DNA of 64,000 nucleotides from Bacteroidia bacterium (GCA_030432635.1 JAUIMB010000005.1:124001-188000); one strand, 5' to 3'. Shown: positions 7,767-16,141, numbered from the stretch's first letter. Made by a program: numbers and translations. Notes: generated from the sequence alone by a model not told the origin.

Positions 7767-9074
7767 TTAAACATCTTGCCCTTTGAGCATTTTATTCCAA
7801 TACAGATACGGCAGCATGTATTTCTTGAGCATCCAAAGGCGCCAATGCTCTTTTGAGGAATCAGAAATGAACATACGCTTTAATTTTGGGTCTGGTATAA
7901 AATTCTTATCATAATCAAACTCGGCCAAAACCATTTTACCATAATCGGTTACTAATGGACAAGAAGAATATCCATTGTACGATTTACCACCAATTCTATC
8001 ATGCTTGATAAGTAACTGTAAGTTATCCACTACAATAGGGACTTGTTTACGAATGGCTGCGCCTGTTTTTGCAGTTGGCAAAGCGCATACGTCACCTAAA
8101 CCAAAAATATTCGGGTATTTGCTGTGTTGCATGGAGTGATGGTTTACATCTAGCCATTTGGCTTCATTTACCAAAGATGAATTCTGTACGAATTTCGGTG
8201 CAACAGATGGTGGTGCTGTATGTAGCATGTCAAAGTGAATTCCGAAGCGGTTTCCATCGATAGTCACCTTAACATCTTTGTAGTTGTACTGAAAATCCTT
8301 ATCAATAACTTCACTATCATCTTCTCCAGACATCACCACACAACCTCCAGCTGAAACATCTTTACCTAGTTCATACCAAGCGATTTGCATGTCTGCGTCA
8401 ATAGCAACTAATTTATGATGAAATCGTAAGTTAATGTCTTTTTTGTCTACTACTTCCATCAAGGTTTTGGCAACAGGTTTCACACCAAAAATAACGCTTC
8501 CAGCGGTAGCGAAAACCACATCTGTTTTTGCTCTAACGCCACTTTTGCTAAAATGACTTTCTGCCAAATACATGATTTTTTGAGGTGCACCTCCACATTT
8601 AATTGGTGTTGTTGGTTGCGTAAACAATGCTGTGCCACCTTTAAAGTTCTTTATCACATTCCATGTGTGTTCTGGATCAGTGTAATTACTGCAAACAACA
8701 CCTTTGTCAATGGCATCTCCCAATCCAGGCACCAACGAAAAATCATAGGTCAAACCAGGTGCCACAACTAAGTAATCGTAAGTTATATTACCACTGGATT
8801 TGGTCGAAACCGAATTACTTTCAGGGCTAAAACCTGAGGCATAATCCTTTATCCAACTCACTCCATTTGGCATAACATCTGCCATTGGCTTTGCCGTCTT
8901 ATCAAAATTATAGGTTCCTGCGCCTACCAAAGTCCATGCTGGTTGGTAGTAATGCGTTGTCGCAGGTTCAATTAAACCAATGTCAAGCGTTTTGTCTTGT
9001 TTCAAAAGTTGAGCAGCCGTCATGATACCTGCTGTTCCACCTCCAATTATTAAAATTTGATGATGTTTGCCCAT
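7767..9074 (-). CDS. sqr: Sulfide:quinone oxidoreductase, human SQOR-like (type II)
   Basis: 435 residues. The FAD-binding Rossmann motif is GGGTAG (11-16). Both redox cysteines of the SQOR type are present: Cys160 in TPIKCGGAPQKIMYLAE and Cys372 in GYSSCPLVTDYGKMVLAEFDY. These blocks are strikingly close to mitochondrial SQOR. The C-terminal MLPYLYWNKML is the usual amphipathic membrane anchor. The enzyme oxidises sulfide at the cytoplasmic face of the membrane, passes electrons to menaquinone and hands the sulfane sulfur to an acceptor. Its promoter carries a perfect GTAAC-N4-GTTAC box. It is the pathway entry enzyme, feeding the persulfide dioxygenases nearby. Confidence 0.9.
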   Translation of the reverse strand: MGKHHQILIIGGGTAGIMTAAQLLKQDKTLDIGLIEPATTHYYQPAWTLVGAGTYNFDKTAKPMADVMPNGVSWIKDYASGFSPESNSVSTKSSGNITYDYLVVAPGLTYDFSLVPGLGDAIDKGVVCSNYTDPEHTWNVIKNFKGGTALFTQPTTPIKCGGAPQKIMYLAESHFSKSGVRAKTDVVFATAGSVIFGVKPVAKTLMEVVDKKDINLRFHHKLVAIDADMQIAWYELGKDVSAGGCVVMSGEDDSEVIDKDFQYNYKDVKVTIDGNRFGIHFDMLHTAPPSVAPKFVQNSSLVNEAKWLDVNHHSMQHSKYPNIFGLGDVCALPTAKTGAAIRKQVPIVVDNLQLLIKHDRIGGKSYNGYSSCPLVTDYGKMVLAEFDYDKNFIPDPKLKRMFISDSSKEHWRLWMLKKYMLPYLYWNKMLKGQDV

Positions 9075-9097
9075 TGTTAGTTAGTTTTAAAATTTCT

Positions 9098-9141
9098 TAA
9101 ATGTAACAGTAACTTCGTTTCTCATCAGTAACATTTGTTAC
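9098..9141 (-). promoter_or_regulatory. Crp/Fnr-type box and -7 element, sqr
   Basis: The perfect palindrome GTAACATTTGTTAC is at 9128-9141. The -7 element TACATTTA (9105-9098, minus strand; 7 of 8 to TAnnTTTG counting fixed positions loosely) ends 36.5 bases from the box centre. A leader of about 20 bases to the ATG at 9074 follows. Extra GTAAC half-sites (TGTAACAGTAAC, 9102-9113) lie inside the promoter. Confidence 0.75.
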
Positions 9142-9338
9142 AAAAAGGCTTAACATCAAAGAGATACCAAGTCAAAGTGACACAATAAAGGTCTACAAAG
9201 CACATCGCCTGATGCTAACCTGTTTCCAGTTTTACAGACAGTGATTGCTTACCCAACTTGATGATTTTTTAAGTACTTTTAATGAGCCTTTTTAATCTTG
9301 TAACATTGGAATTTATCGAGGCAATTTTATAATTGGTT

Positions 9339-10226
9339 ATGAAAAGATATATAAATGCATTTGCTGACGCTTTTAATGGGACATTAGATTGGACGTGGAA
9401 GTCCATCATTTTTGAGGTCCCTTGGTATACGAATTATTTTTGGGGACTAATTGTCATATCCATCATAGTTTGGTTACTGGAAATCATTTTTCCGTGGCGA
9501 AAACAACAATCCGTGTTTAGAAAGGACTTTTGGTTAGACGGTTTTTATATGTTCTTTAATTTTTTCTTGTTCGCTATTGCCATTAGTGGTTTCTATAAAA
9601 TACTGCAGTTAGGTTTTGCAGACTTAGGAATTAACGATAATAGTTTGGCACTTATAAACCCTGAAACTTGGCCAACCTGGCTTCAACTGCTTGTGTTTTT
9701 TATACTGTTGGATTTTGTACAGTGGTTTACACATACCCTTCTTCACAAATATGCTTTCCTTTGGCAATTTCATAAAGTACATCACAGTGTCAAGGAAATG
9801 GGCTTTGCCGCACACTTGCGCTATCATTGGATGGAAAACATTTTATACAAACCGCTTAAGACCTTTGCTGTCATGGTCTTGTTCGGTTTTGAGCCAGAGC
9901 AGGCTTACATTGTGCATTTTATGGCGATAACCATTGGACATCTTAACCACGCCAATATTAAGATTACTTGGGGACCATTAAAGTATATTTTCAACAATCC
10001 CGTGATGCACTTATACCATCATGCTTACGACCTTCCGGAAGGTAAATATGGTGTGAATTTTGGAATTAGCTTAAGTCTTTGGGATTATATTTTTAAAACA
10101 AATTATATTCCTGAAGACAGTGGTACCATAGAAATTGGGTTTCCGGGAGATGATAATTTTCCAAAAGATTTTGTTGGGCAAAACACCTACGGGTTTAAAA
10201 AAGCTGTGTCAAGAAAAGGTCGTTAG
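9339..10226 (+). CDS. Sterol desaturase / fatty acid hydroxylase family protein
   Basis: 295 residues from the ATG at 9339; an in-frame TTG 6 bases earlier is less likely. Three to four N-terminal membrane helices are followed by the di-iron histidine clusters HTLLH, HKVHH and HLYHH, plus an intervening HLNH, characteristic of the fatty acid hydroxylase superfamily. The substrate is a lipid but is not identifiable. It is the only plus-strand gene inside the sulfur island and ends with a 4-base convergent overlap with the TPMT-family gene. A half-site GTAACATTGG lies at 9299-9308 upstream, too incomplete to call. Confidence 0.82.
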   Translation: MKRYINAFADAFNGTLDWTWKSIIFEVPWYTNYFWGLIVISIIVWLLEIIFPWRKQQSVFRKDFWLDGFYMFFNFFLFAIAISGFYKILQLGFADLGINDNSLALINPETWPTWLQLLVFFILLDFVQWFTHTLLHKYAFLWQFHKVHHSVKEMGFAAHLRYHWMENILYKPLKTFAVMVLFGFEPEQAYIVHFMAITIGHLNHANIKITWGPLKYIFNNPVMHLYHHAYDLPEGKYGVNFGISLSLWDYIFKTNYIPEDSGTIEIGFPGDDNFPKDFVGQNTYGFKKAVSRKGR

Positions 10227-10804
10227 GTTTTCAGTAATTTGACAAAAAGTTCTTTTCCTGTTCTACTTTCCTCAGAATTATAAGCTGGCTCCATGATCTC
10301 AATATTGAACAATGGCTGAAAATATTCCAAATACTCATCCTTATGCCCTCCAAATGGAGGACGATCCTTATATAAAGGCGCATTAAACAAAAGACCTACA
10401 ATTTTTCCATTGGCATTCAACAACTGGTGAGCTTGCTCAACATATTTTGGTCGTAAAGAGGGATCAATGGCACAAAAAAAGGTTTGTTCAATGATAAGAT
10501 CAAACCTCATGTTCAACTCAAAAAAATTATTGTGAATCACATGTGATACAGGAAAAGAAGGAACCCTTGTTTTGAAATTGGATAGTGCCTTTTCAGAAAC
10601 ATCTACCACAAACACATTAATGAAACCTAGCTCATGTAAGTACTCTGCTTCATGTGCGTTTCCACCACCTGGAATTAATATACGTTGCTCTTTGTTGTTT
10701 AATTGATCAAAATATTTTTTTAGAGGTGTTGAGATCACACCTAAATCCCAACCCGTATCCTTATTGAGATAACGGTCATTCCAAAACGTTTCGGATATAT
10801 CCAT
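10223..10804 (-). CDS. TPMT-family SAM-dependent methyltransferase
   Basis: 193 residues. The N-terminal FWNDRYLNKDTGWDLGVISTPL (about 7-28) and SAM-binding LIPGGGNAHEAEYLHELGF (about 43-61) are hallmarks of the TPMT family (PF05724 type). A later VVDVSEKAL, EQTFFCAIDPSLRPKYVEQ and PPFGGHKDEYLEYFQP agree. Family members methylate thiols, and plant relatives methylate halides, bisulfide and thiocyanate. In this locus a small sulfur nucleophile such as sulfide or a thiol is the likeliest substrate (inference). The ATG overlaps the thioredoxin stop (TAATG). Confidence 0.85.
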   Translation of the reverse strand: MDISETFWNDRYLNKDTGWDLGVISTPLKKYFDQLNNKEQRILIPGGGNAHEAEYLHELGFINVFVVDVSEKALSNFKTRVPSFPVSHVIHNNFFELNMRFDLIIEQTFFCAIDPSLRPKYVEQAHQLLNANGKIVGLLFNAPLYKDRPPFGGHKDEYLEYFQPLFNIEIMEPAYNSEESRTGKELFVKLLKT

Positions 10805-11100
10805 TATCTAAATTCCTTAATTTTTGATACAATAGCCTCTGTTGAAAGCACACCAGACTGTCTCCACACAATAGCTCCCTTTTTATAAATGATCAACGTG
10901 GGTACGCCTCGCACATTTAGCTTTGAGGCTAGTGTCTGATTTTTATCCACGTCTATTTTTAAAATTATGGCCTCTTCCTTCATGATATCCTTTACCTCTT
11001 CCAAAATAGGCACCAAAACCTTACATGGTCCACACCATGTAGCAAAAAAGTCAACCAAAACAGGTTTGTCCTGTGTTATTATTTCTGAAAACTTGCCCAT
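10804..11100 (-). CDS. Thioredoxin-fold protein
   Basis: 98 residues, a compact thioredoxin with active site WCGPC (Cys23, Cys26) and the cis-proline in VRGVPTLIIY. No signal peptide, so cytoplasmic. It is one gene in a tightly packed sulfur operon: HMA protein 2 bases upstream, methyltransferase overlapping downstream. It is distinct from the general thioredoxin at 18882. Probable role: reducing persulfides formed on rhodanese or SQR acceptor proteins. Confidence 0.88.
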   Translation of the reverse strand: MGKFSEIITQDKPVLVDFFATWCGPCKVLVPILEEVKDIMKEEAIILKIDVDKNQTLASKLNVRGVPTLIIYKKGAIVWRQSGVLSTEAIVSKIKEFR

Positions 11101-11102
11101 GA

Positions 11103-11372
11103 TTAATTAGTCAATTTTCCTGAGGCACAGCTTACAAAGGATTTTGCCTTAGTCATGAAAGAATTGGAATCACCTTCAACAGGATAACCAAGTGAAAGGA
11201 GTTCAGCCTTAACCAGCTGCATGTCCTCTTTTGAACGGTATTCCACTGTTACAGATGATGTCTCAGCATCCACTTCAACCTCACTTATTGTTTTTAGTGC
11301 CTTGAGTTTGGTTGTAATACTATGAGCACAACCTCCACATTTTAAATTCTGAATGATAACTGTTGTTTTCAT
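11103..11372 (-). CDS. Heavy-metal-associated (HMA) domain protein
   Basis: 89 residues. A ferredoxin-like HMA fold with the metal- or sulfur-binding loop LKCGGCAHS (Cys12, Cys15) in a copper-chaperone-like sequence. A third cysteine (VSCAS) is near the C-terminus. No metal-transport ATPase is nearby, and it is embedded between a rhodanese and a thioredoxin. The CxxC could therefore carry sulfane sulfur rather than copper; this is inference. Confidence 0.82.
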   Translation of the reverse strand: MKTTVIIQNLKCGGCAHSITTKLKALKTISEVEVDAETSSVTVEYRSKEDMQLVKAELLSLGYPVEGDSNSFMTKAKSFVSCASGKLTN

Positions 11373-11384
11373 TTCTGTTCAATT

Positions 11385-11732
11385 TTATTGTCGCTTCCAG
11401 GCTATCATTCCGCCTTTTAAATCATAAATCGCCTTAAACCCCAAATGATTTAAAAGCTTTGACGCCTTACCACTTCTATTTCCACTTCTGCAGTACAAGT
11501 AAATAGGTTTGTCTTTATCCAAGGATAATAATTGCGCTTTAAAATCATTGGCATAAAAATCTATAAGCTTGGCATTTTTTATATGACCTTGTTGATATTC
11601 GTTAGGTGTTCGCACATCCAAAAGTTGTACATGAGGATTTTGAATACCATCATTAAATGCCTTTGGATCTAATTTCTTGATATTGTCACTGCGTTTAGAT
11701 TTATGACCAAGCAGCCATCTGAATGAGAACAT
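11385..11732 (-). CDS. Single-domain rhodanese
   Basis: 115 residues. One rhodanese domain with the active-site loop YLYCRSGNRSGKAS (catalytic Cys near 84) and the preceding LLDVRTPNEYQQGHI signature. The N-terminal LGHKSKR segment is basic and no signal peptide is evident. It transfers sulfane sulfur between persulfide, thiosulfate and thiol acceptors. It heads the block rhodanese-HMA-thioredoxin-methyltransferase and is separated from the upstream rhodanese by a hairpin-containing 93-base gap. Confidence 0.88.
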   Translation of the reverse strand: MFSFRWLLGHKSKRSDNIKKLDPKAFNDGIQNPHVQLLDVRTPNEYQQGHIKNAKLIDFYANDFKAQLLSLDKDKPIYLYCRSGNRSGKASKLLNHLGFKAIYDLKGGMIAWKRQ

Positions 11733-11769
11733 ATTTTTGTCTGTTTTTATGTTGTTTTTTTCTAAAGTA

Positions 11770-11800
11770 AAAAGGAAATATTAAAACAATACTTCCTTTT
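11770..11800 (-). terminator. Intra-operon hairpin, possible attenuator
   Basis: On the minus strand AAAAGGAA pairs with TTCCTTTT and the stem extends inward through TATT/AATA with one bulge on each side. It is followed by a T-rich stretch. It lies between two rhodanese genes and may reduce read-through from the persulfide dioxygenase operon into the distal genes. Confidence 0.4.
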
Positions 11801-11825
11801 CACCACTAACCAACCAAAAAAAACA

Positions 11826-12143
11826 TCAATTAGGAAATACTGTTTCGCCTTGCCAATCCAGCATTCCTCCTAAAAGATTGTATGTTATATCTAAACCTAA
11901 TCGTTCCAACTCTTCACAAGCCTTGAGACTTCTAACACCACTTCTGCAATAGACATAATAATTCTTATTGGGATTTAGTTGACAGGCTTGTTGTTGAAAT
12001 GTGCCAAGGTCCATGATGTTCATCATCAACGCATTTTCCTGAATACCCTCAACCCATTCATCTGGTCTCCTAGCATCAATGACAATTGCGTTTTCATCTT
12101 CTTTTAGTTGAGCAATCCATTGTTCTTGCGTTAAATTTGTCAT
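11826..12143 (-). CDS. Single-domain rhodanese
   Basis: 105 residues. It contains VIDARRPDEWVEGIQEN and the active-site loop YVYCRSGVRSLKACEEL (catalytic Cys near 75). It follows the 469-residue persulfide dioxygenase gene by 12 bases and should be co-transcribed from the Crp/Fnr-controlled promoter at 13586-13629. Likely role: using persulfide and sulfite made by its neighbour to form thiosulfate. It is a paralogue of the rhodanese at 11385, with low sequence similarity outside the active loop. Confidence 0.88.
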   Translation of the reverse strand: MTNLTQEQWIAQLKEDENAIVIDARRPDEWVEGIQENALMMNIMDLGTFQQQACQLNPNKNYYVYCRSGVRSLKACEELERLGLDITYNLLGGMLDWQGETVFPN

Positions 12144-12155
12144 ACTAATCCTGTT

Positions 12156-13565
12156 TTAGAGTGTTGTTGGACAAACGTAATCGGACACCCTTATTCCTGC
12201 GTCTTTAATCGCCTTAAATCCGCCTTGAACATCTATAAGGTTATGAATGCCTCTACTTTTGAGAATCGATGCCGCAATGACACTTCTATAACCTCCAGCA
12301 CAGTGTACATAAAATGTTTCATCATCTGGAAACTCTGAGAGGTAATTGTTGATATAATCCAGAGGTGTATGGTGTGCATTAATGACATGTTCTGATAGGA
12401 ATTCACCGTCCTTTCTTACATCAAATACAGGCACATCATTTTTATCTAACGCATCTTTGAAGTTAGATGCTGGAACCGAACTAACAGTATCGTATTCTTT
12501 TGCAGCTTTTTTCCAAGCCTCAAATCCACCTTCAAGATATCCCAAGGTATTATCAAAACCAACACGCGACAAACGTTTAATGGTCTCTTCTTCTCTACCT
12601 TCAGGTGTTACAAGTAGAATAGGCTGTTGTACATCTGCAATCAATGCACCAACCCAAGGCGCAAAACTACCATCCAAACCAATAAAGATAGAACGCGGTA
12701 TGTGACCCTTTACGAAATCGGATTGATGACGAACATCCAATACTACAGCTTCAGTTTCGTTCGCAGCAGCTTCAAATGCGTCAGGTGACAATGCAATGGC
12801 ACTGCGTTTCAGCACCTCTTGAAAATCTTCATAACCTTCCTTATTCAGTTTTACATTCAAAGGAAAATATTCTGGTGGAGGCAACAAACCTTCAGTAACC
12901 TCTTTAATGAATTCCGCTCTACTCATGTCTGCACGAAGTGCATAATTGGTTTTTTTCTGGTTTCCCAAGGTATCCACAGTTTCCTTACTCAAGTTTTTTC
13001 CACATGCTGAACCTGCACCATGAGCTGGATACACAATGACATCGTCTGCCAATGGCATGATTTTATTTCGCAAACTATCGAACAAATAACTTGCAAGATC
13101 TTCTTCTGTGATTTCTCCTGCTTTTTGTGCCAAATCTGGACGACCTACATCACCAAGAAACAAGGTGTCACCACTAAAAATCGCGTGATCCTTTCCGTTT
13201 TCATCTTTTAACAAGTATACCGTACTTTCCATGGTGTGACCAGGAGTATGCAATGCTAGAATAGTAATATCACCTAATTTGAATTCTTGTCCATCTTTGG
13301 CAATTATGGCATCAAAGCTAGGGTTTGCTAATGGTCCGTATATGATTGGCGCACCTGTTTTTTTAGATAGAGTAACGTGACCACTCACAAAATCGGCATG
13401 AAAATGGGTTTCAAAAATATATTTGATTTTGGCATTGTTATTTATAGCCTTGTCCAAGTATGGCTGTACTTCCCTTAATGGGTCTATTATGGCAACCTCA
13501 CCTTTACTTTCGATGTAATAAGCGCCTTGAGCTAGGCAACCAGTATATATTTGTTCTATTATCAT
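12156..13565 (-). CDS. Persulfide dioxygenase-rhodanese fusion, CstB-like
   Basis: 469 residues in three domains. Residues 1-250 form a metallo-beta-lactamase fold of the ETHE1 type with iron ligands in ETHFHADFVSGH (His54, His56), PGHTME (His110) and SGDTLFLGD (Asp133), and a GAGSACGK loop. Residues 260-355 form a rhodanese-like domain whose catalytic cysteine is missing (ILLVTPEGREEE). Residues 365-469 are an active rhodanese with Cys422 (HCAGGYRS). This order matches staphylococcal CstB, which oxidises persulfide to sulfite and makes thiosulfate. A conserved DYVCPTT tail ends the protein. It is preceded by its own Crp/Fnr-type box. Confidence 0.92.
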   Translation of the reverse strand: MIIEQIYTGCLAQGAYYIESKGEVAIIDPLREVQPYLDKAINNNAKIKYIFETHFHADFVSGHVTLSKKTGAPIIYGPLANPSFDAIIAKDGQEFKLGDITILALHTPGHTMESTVYLLKDENGKDHAIFSGDTLFLGDVGRPDLAQKAGEITEEDLASYLFDSLRNKIMPLADDVIVYPAHGAGSACGKNLSKETVDTLGNQKKTNYALRADMSRAEFIKEVTEGLLPPPEYFPLNVKLNKEGYEDFQEVLKRSAIALSPDAFEAAANETEAVVLDVRHQSDFVKGHIPRSIFIGLDGSFAPWVGALIADVQQPILLVTPEGREEETIKRLSRVGFDNTLGYLEGGFEAWKKAAKEYDTVSSVPASNFKDALDKNDVPVFDVRKDGEFLSEHVINAHHTPLDYINNYLSEFPDDETFYVHCAGGYRSVIAASILKSRGIHNLIDVQGGFKAIKDAGIRVSDYVCPTTL

Positions 13566-13585
13566 AATTTACATTTTACAATGTT

Positions 13586-13629
13586 CAAAATTAAAATATA
13601 ATTCTATAATATACAGTAACATATGTTAC
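13586..13629 (-). promoter_or_regulatory. Crp/Fnr-type box and -7 element, first CstB-like operon
   Basis: The perfect palindrome GTAACATATGTTAC is at 13616-13629. The -7 element TAATTTTG (13593-13586, minus strand) is an exact TAnnTTTG. Centre-to-end distance is 36.5 bases. A leader of about 17 bases to the ATG follows. Confidence 0.8.
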
Positions 13630-13686
13630 ACTATTTTTTAACGAAGTATGAGTCGTTGATTTATAACAAGAATTACTTTACAATAC

Positions 13687-13721
13687 AAAAAGCCTTGTAT
13701 TTTTCGAGAACAAGGCTTTTT
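13687..13721 (-). terminator. Rho-independent terminator
   Basis: AAAAAGCCTTG (13687-13697) pairs perfectly with CAAGGCTTTTT (13711-13721). It lies 18 bases after the stop of the second CstB-like gene and precedes the promoter of the next operon, isolating the two units. Confidence 0.85.
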
Positions 13722-13738
13722 CTTGAGAGCGCTCAGAT

Positions 13739-15154
13739 TTACAGCATCGTCGTGGGACAAACATAATCTGTTTTTGCCACTGAAGTCTTTTCGGTTATCT
13801 CCTTGAATCCACCACTAACATCTACAAAATCAACCCAACCCCTTTGCTTTAATATGGAAGCAGCAATCATACTTCGATAACCACCAGCACAATGAACCAC
13901 GAAGGGTTTGTCTTTTGGTATTTCAGAAAGGTGATGATTGATTTCATTCAAAGGAATGTTCATGGCATCAATGACATGCTCTGAATCAAATTCGCTTTTT
14001 TTCCGAACGTCAATAACCAAAGGATTATCTGAATTGTACATGTGCTCAAACGTCTCAACTGAAATCCTATTGACACTTTCAGTATCCCTTTTTGCGTTTT
14101 GCCAAGACTCAAAACCTCCCTTTAGATAACCAATGGTATTATCGTAACCCACTCTAGCAAGTCTGGTGATTGCTTCTTCTACTTTATCTTGGTATGTCAC
14201 AAGCAGGATTTCCTGCCTTACACTAGGAATCATCTCTCCAACCCATTGGGCGAAATTCCCTGACAATCCGATATTGATGCTATTTGGGATAAATCCTTTT
14301 GCAAAATCCTCAGGATCTCTAGTGTCCAGAACCAAAGCACCTGTCTCATTTGCCACAGTTTCAAAGGTATCCACATCAAGTGCTTGTGTTCCTCGATCCA
14401 TTATGGTGTCTAAACTTTCATATCCTTTAATATTCATTAGTACATTTTGTGGAAAATAACCTGGAGGTGTTGTTAAACCTGTAAGAAGTGCGTCTACAAA
14501 TTCATCTTCGGTCATGTTCTGTAAGGCATAGTTTACCTTTTTTTGATTCCCAAGGGTATCTGTGGTTTCCTTACTCATCATTTTTCCGCAGGCTGAACCT
14601 GCACCATGATTTGGGTACACAATTAAATCATCAGCAAGTGGCATGATCTTTTTGCGCAATGAGTGGTATAAGTGTCGGGCCAACTTATCTTCAGTTAAAT
14701 CAGAAATGACATGTTGCGCCAAATCAGGACGACCAACATCACCAATAAATAAGGTATCACCAGTAATGATGCCATGCTCTTTTCCTTGTTCATCAATGAG
14801 CAAATAAGTGGTACTTTCCATAGTGTGTCCAGGTGTATGGATAACTTTAACCTTATAGTTTCCAATGTCAAATATCTGATGGTCCTCTGCAACAATAGCC
14901 TCATATCCAGGCTTAGCATTAGGCCCAAATACGATTTCTGCACCTGTTTTGTTTTTTAAATCGAGATGACCACTTACAAAATCGGCATGGAAATGCGTCT
15001 CAAACACATATTTAATCTCAGCTTTATCAGCTTGAGCTCTTTCAATATAGGGCTGTACTTCCCTTAAAGGATCAAAAACAGCTGCTTCACCATTACTTTC
15101 AATATAATATGCGGCATGTGCCAAACATCCTGTATAAATTTGTTCTACTTTCAT
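13739..15154 (-). CDS. Persulfide dioxygenase-rhodanese fusion, second CstB-like paralogue
   Basis: 471 residues, co-linear with the 469-residue neighbour. It has an ETHE1-type domain with ETHFHADFVSGH, HTPGHTMEST and GDTLFIGDVGRPD. A central rhodanese-like domain lacks cysteine at the active loop (ILLVTYQDKVEE). A C-terminal active rhodanese has VVHCAGGYRS, and the end is DYVCPTTML. The two proteins are clearly homologous end to end but substantially diverged, so this is an old duplication. It has its own promoter with a one-mismatch Crp/Fnr box and its own terminator. Having two copies may separate acceptor preference or expression level. Confidence 0.92.
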   Translation of the reverse strand: MKVEQIYTGCLAHAAYYIESNGEAAVFDPLREVQPYIERAQADKAEIKYVFETHFHADFVSGHLDLKNKTGAEIVFGPNAKPGYEAIVAEDHQIFDIGNYKVKVIHTPGHTMESTTYLLIDEQGKEHGIITGDTLFIGDVGRPDLAQHVISDLTEDKLARHLYHSLRKKIMPLADDLIVYPNHGAGSACGKMMSKETTDTLGNQKKVNYALQNMTEDEFVDALLTGLTTPPGYFPQNVLMNIKGYESLDTIMDRGTQALDVDTFETVANETGALVLDTRDPEDFAKGFIPNSINIGLSGNFAQWVGEMIPSVRQEILLVTYQDKVEEAITRLARVGYDNTIGYLKGGFESWQNAKRDTESVNRISVETFEHMYNSDNPLVIDVRKKSEFDSEHVIDAMNIPLNEINHHLSEIPKDKPFVVHCAGGYRSMIAASILKQRGWVDFVDVSGGFKEITEKTSVAKTDYVCPTTML

Positions 15155-15183
15155 TTTTAAAAAGTTTTTAATATTAAACAGAC

Positions 15184-15227
15184 TAAAAGTAGCACTTAAG
15201 AAGCTTTTGTTTAGTGACTTAGGTTAC
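15184..15227 (-). promoter_or_regulatory. Crp/Fnr-type box and -7 element, second CstB-like gene
   Basis: GTGACTTAGGTTAC (15214-15227) has one mismatch to GTAAC-N4-GTTAC. The -7 element TACTTTTA (15191-15184, minus strand) ends exactly 36.5 bases from the box centre. The predicted leader is about 26 bases. Confidence 0.7.
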
Positions 15228-15283
15228 ACAAAAGAACATAATTAACAAACAATGATATTTGTCATAAATCTAATTTATTCCAT

Positions 15284-15311
15284 AAAAAATGGTCTCGATA
15301 AAAGAGACCAT
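15284..15311 (-). terminator. Rho-independent terminator after tauE-like gene
   Basis: ATGGTCTC (15289-15296) and GAGACCAT (15304-15311) form an 8-bp stem with a 7-base loop. On the minus strand six T residues (15289-15284) follow. Confidence 0.8.
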
Positions 15312-15334
15312 AATAAAACCCTAGAATGACCTTA

Positions 15335-16141
15335 TTATTGGTTCACGACAAACTCCATATAGAATATAAAAATCGCCATGACAAAGATAAAATAGCCAAA
15401 GCCTTTTTTGAGTTTCTTCCCGTTGATGAAATTCCCTAAATAACTTCCAATAAAAATTCCAACTAATGAAAACGACGTAAAAACAGCCAAAAATTTCCAG
15501 TCGATTGACATGGTAAAAGCATCACCAAGAAAGAATCCCAGCAAGGATTTAAATGCGATAATTATCAGAGACGTTGCCACTGCAACTTTCATTTCAACAT
15601 TAGCCAATATCACCAAGGCTGGAATAATTAGAAATCCACCTCCAGCACCTATCAATCCAGTAACTGCTCCAACCAATAAGCCTTCAATAAGTATTAAAGG
15701 GTAATTATACCTAACGTCTCCTTCAATCTTTTTTTCCTTACGCGTTTTGAGCATGGAAAATGCTGCTGGAAACATCAAAGCTGCAAACAAACCAAACATG
15801 GCCATGCGTCTTGTAAATTCAAAATTCCCAATATTGAACAATACATCAGGCAAAGCAGGAACAACATAATGTCTCACTACCGAAACACCAATTATGGCAG
15901 GCATACCAAAAACCACAGCTGTTCGCCAATCTACCAAACCTTTAAAATGTTGTTTGAGACCTCCGACCAAGGCACTGGCTCCAACAATAAAAAGTGAATA
16001 TGCTGTAGCCAATTTCTCATTGACCGAAAACAAATATGCCAAAACAGGCACTGCTAATATCGAACCTCCACCACCAATAAGGCCAAGAGAGATTCCAATA
16101 ATCAATGCACATGCGTAACCCAATATTTCGACTACTTCCAT
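15335..16141 (-). CDS. TauE/SafE family sulfite/sulfur-anion exporter
   Basis: 268 residues with about eight membrane helices and the duplicated glycine-rich signatures GISLGLIGGGGSILAVPVLAYL (about 19-40) and AVTGLIGAGGGFLIIPALVIL (about 158-178), which define the family. It probably exports sulfite or a related sulfonate, relieving the toxicity of the sulfite made by the two persulfide dioxygenases. It is monocistronic, with its own Crp/Fnr box and an exact -7 element, and a terminator downstream. Confidence 0.88.
   Translation of the reverse strand: MEVVEILGYACALIIGISLGLIGGGGSILAVPVLAYLFSVNEKLATAYSLFIVGASALVGGLKQHFKGLVDWRTAVVFGMPAIIGVSVVRHYVVPALPDVLFNIGNFEFTRRMAMFGLFAALMFPAAFSMLKTRKEKKIEGDVRYNYPLILIEGLLVGAVTGLIGAGGGFLIIPALVILANVEMKVAVATSLIIIAFKSLLGFFLGDAFTMSIDWKFLAVFTSFSLVGIFIGSYLGNFINGKKLKKGFGYFIFVMAIFIFYMEFVVNQ

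Noticed and set aside
9299-9312. GTAACATTGGAATT upstream of the sterol-desaturase-like gene
   Set aside because: Only one half-site is intact and the regulon spacing would place the -7 element at the start codon.
15250-15272. Shared TTTGTCATrAATC at 7743 and 15257 as a second regulator site
   Set aside because: Distances to the two Crp/Fnr boxes differ and only two copies were seen by eye.
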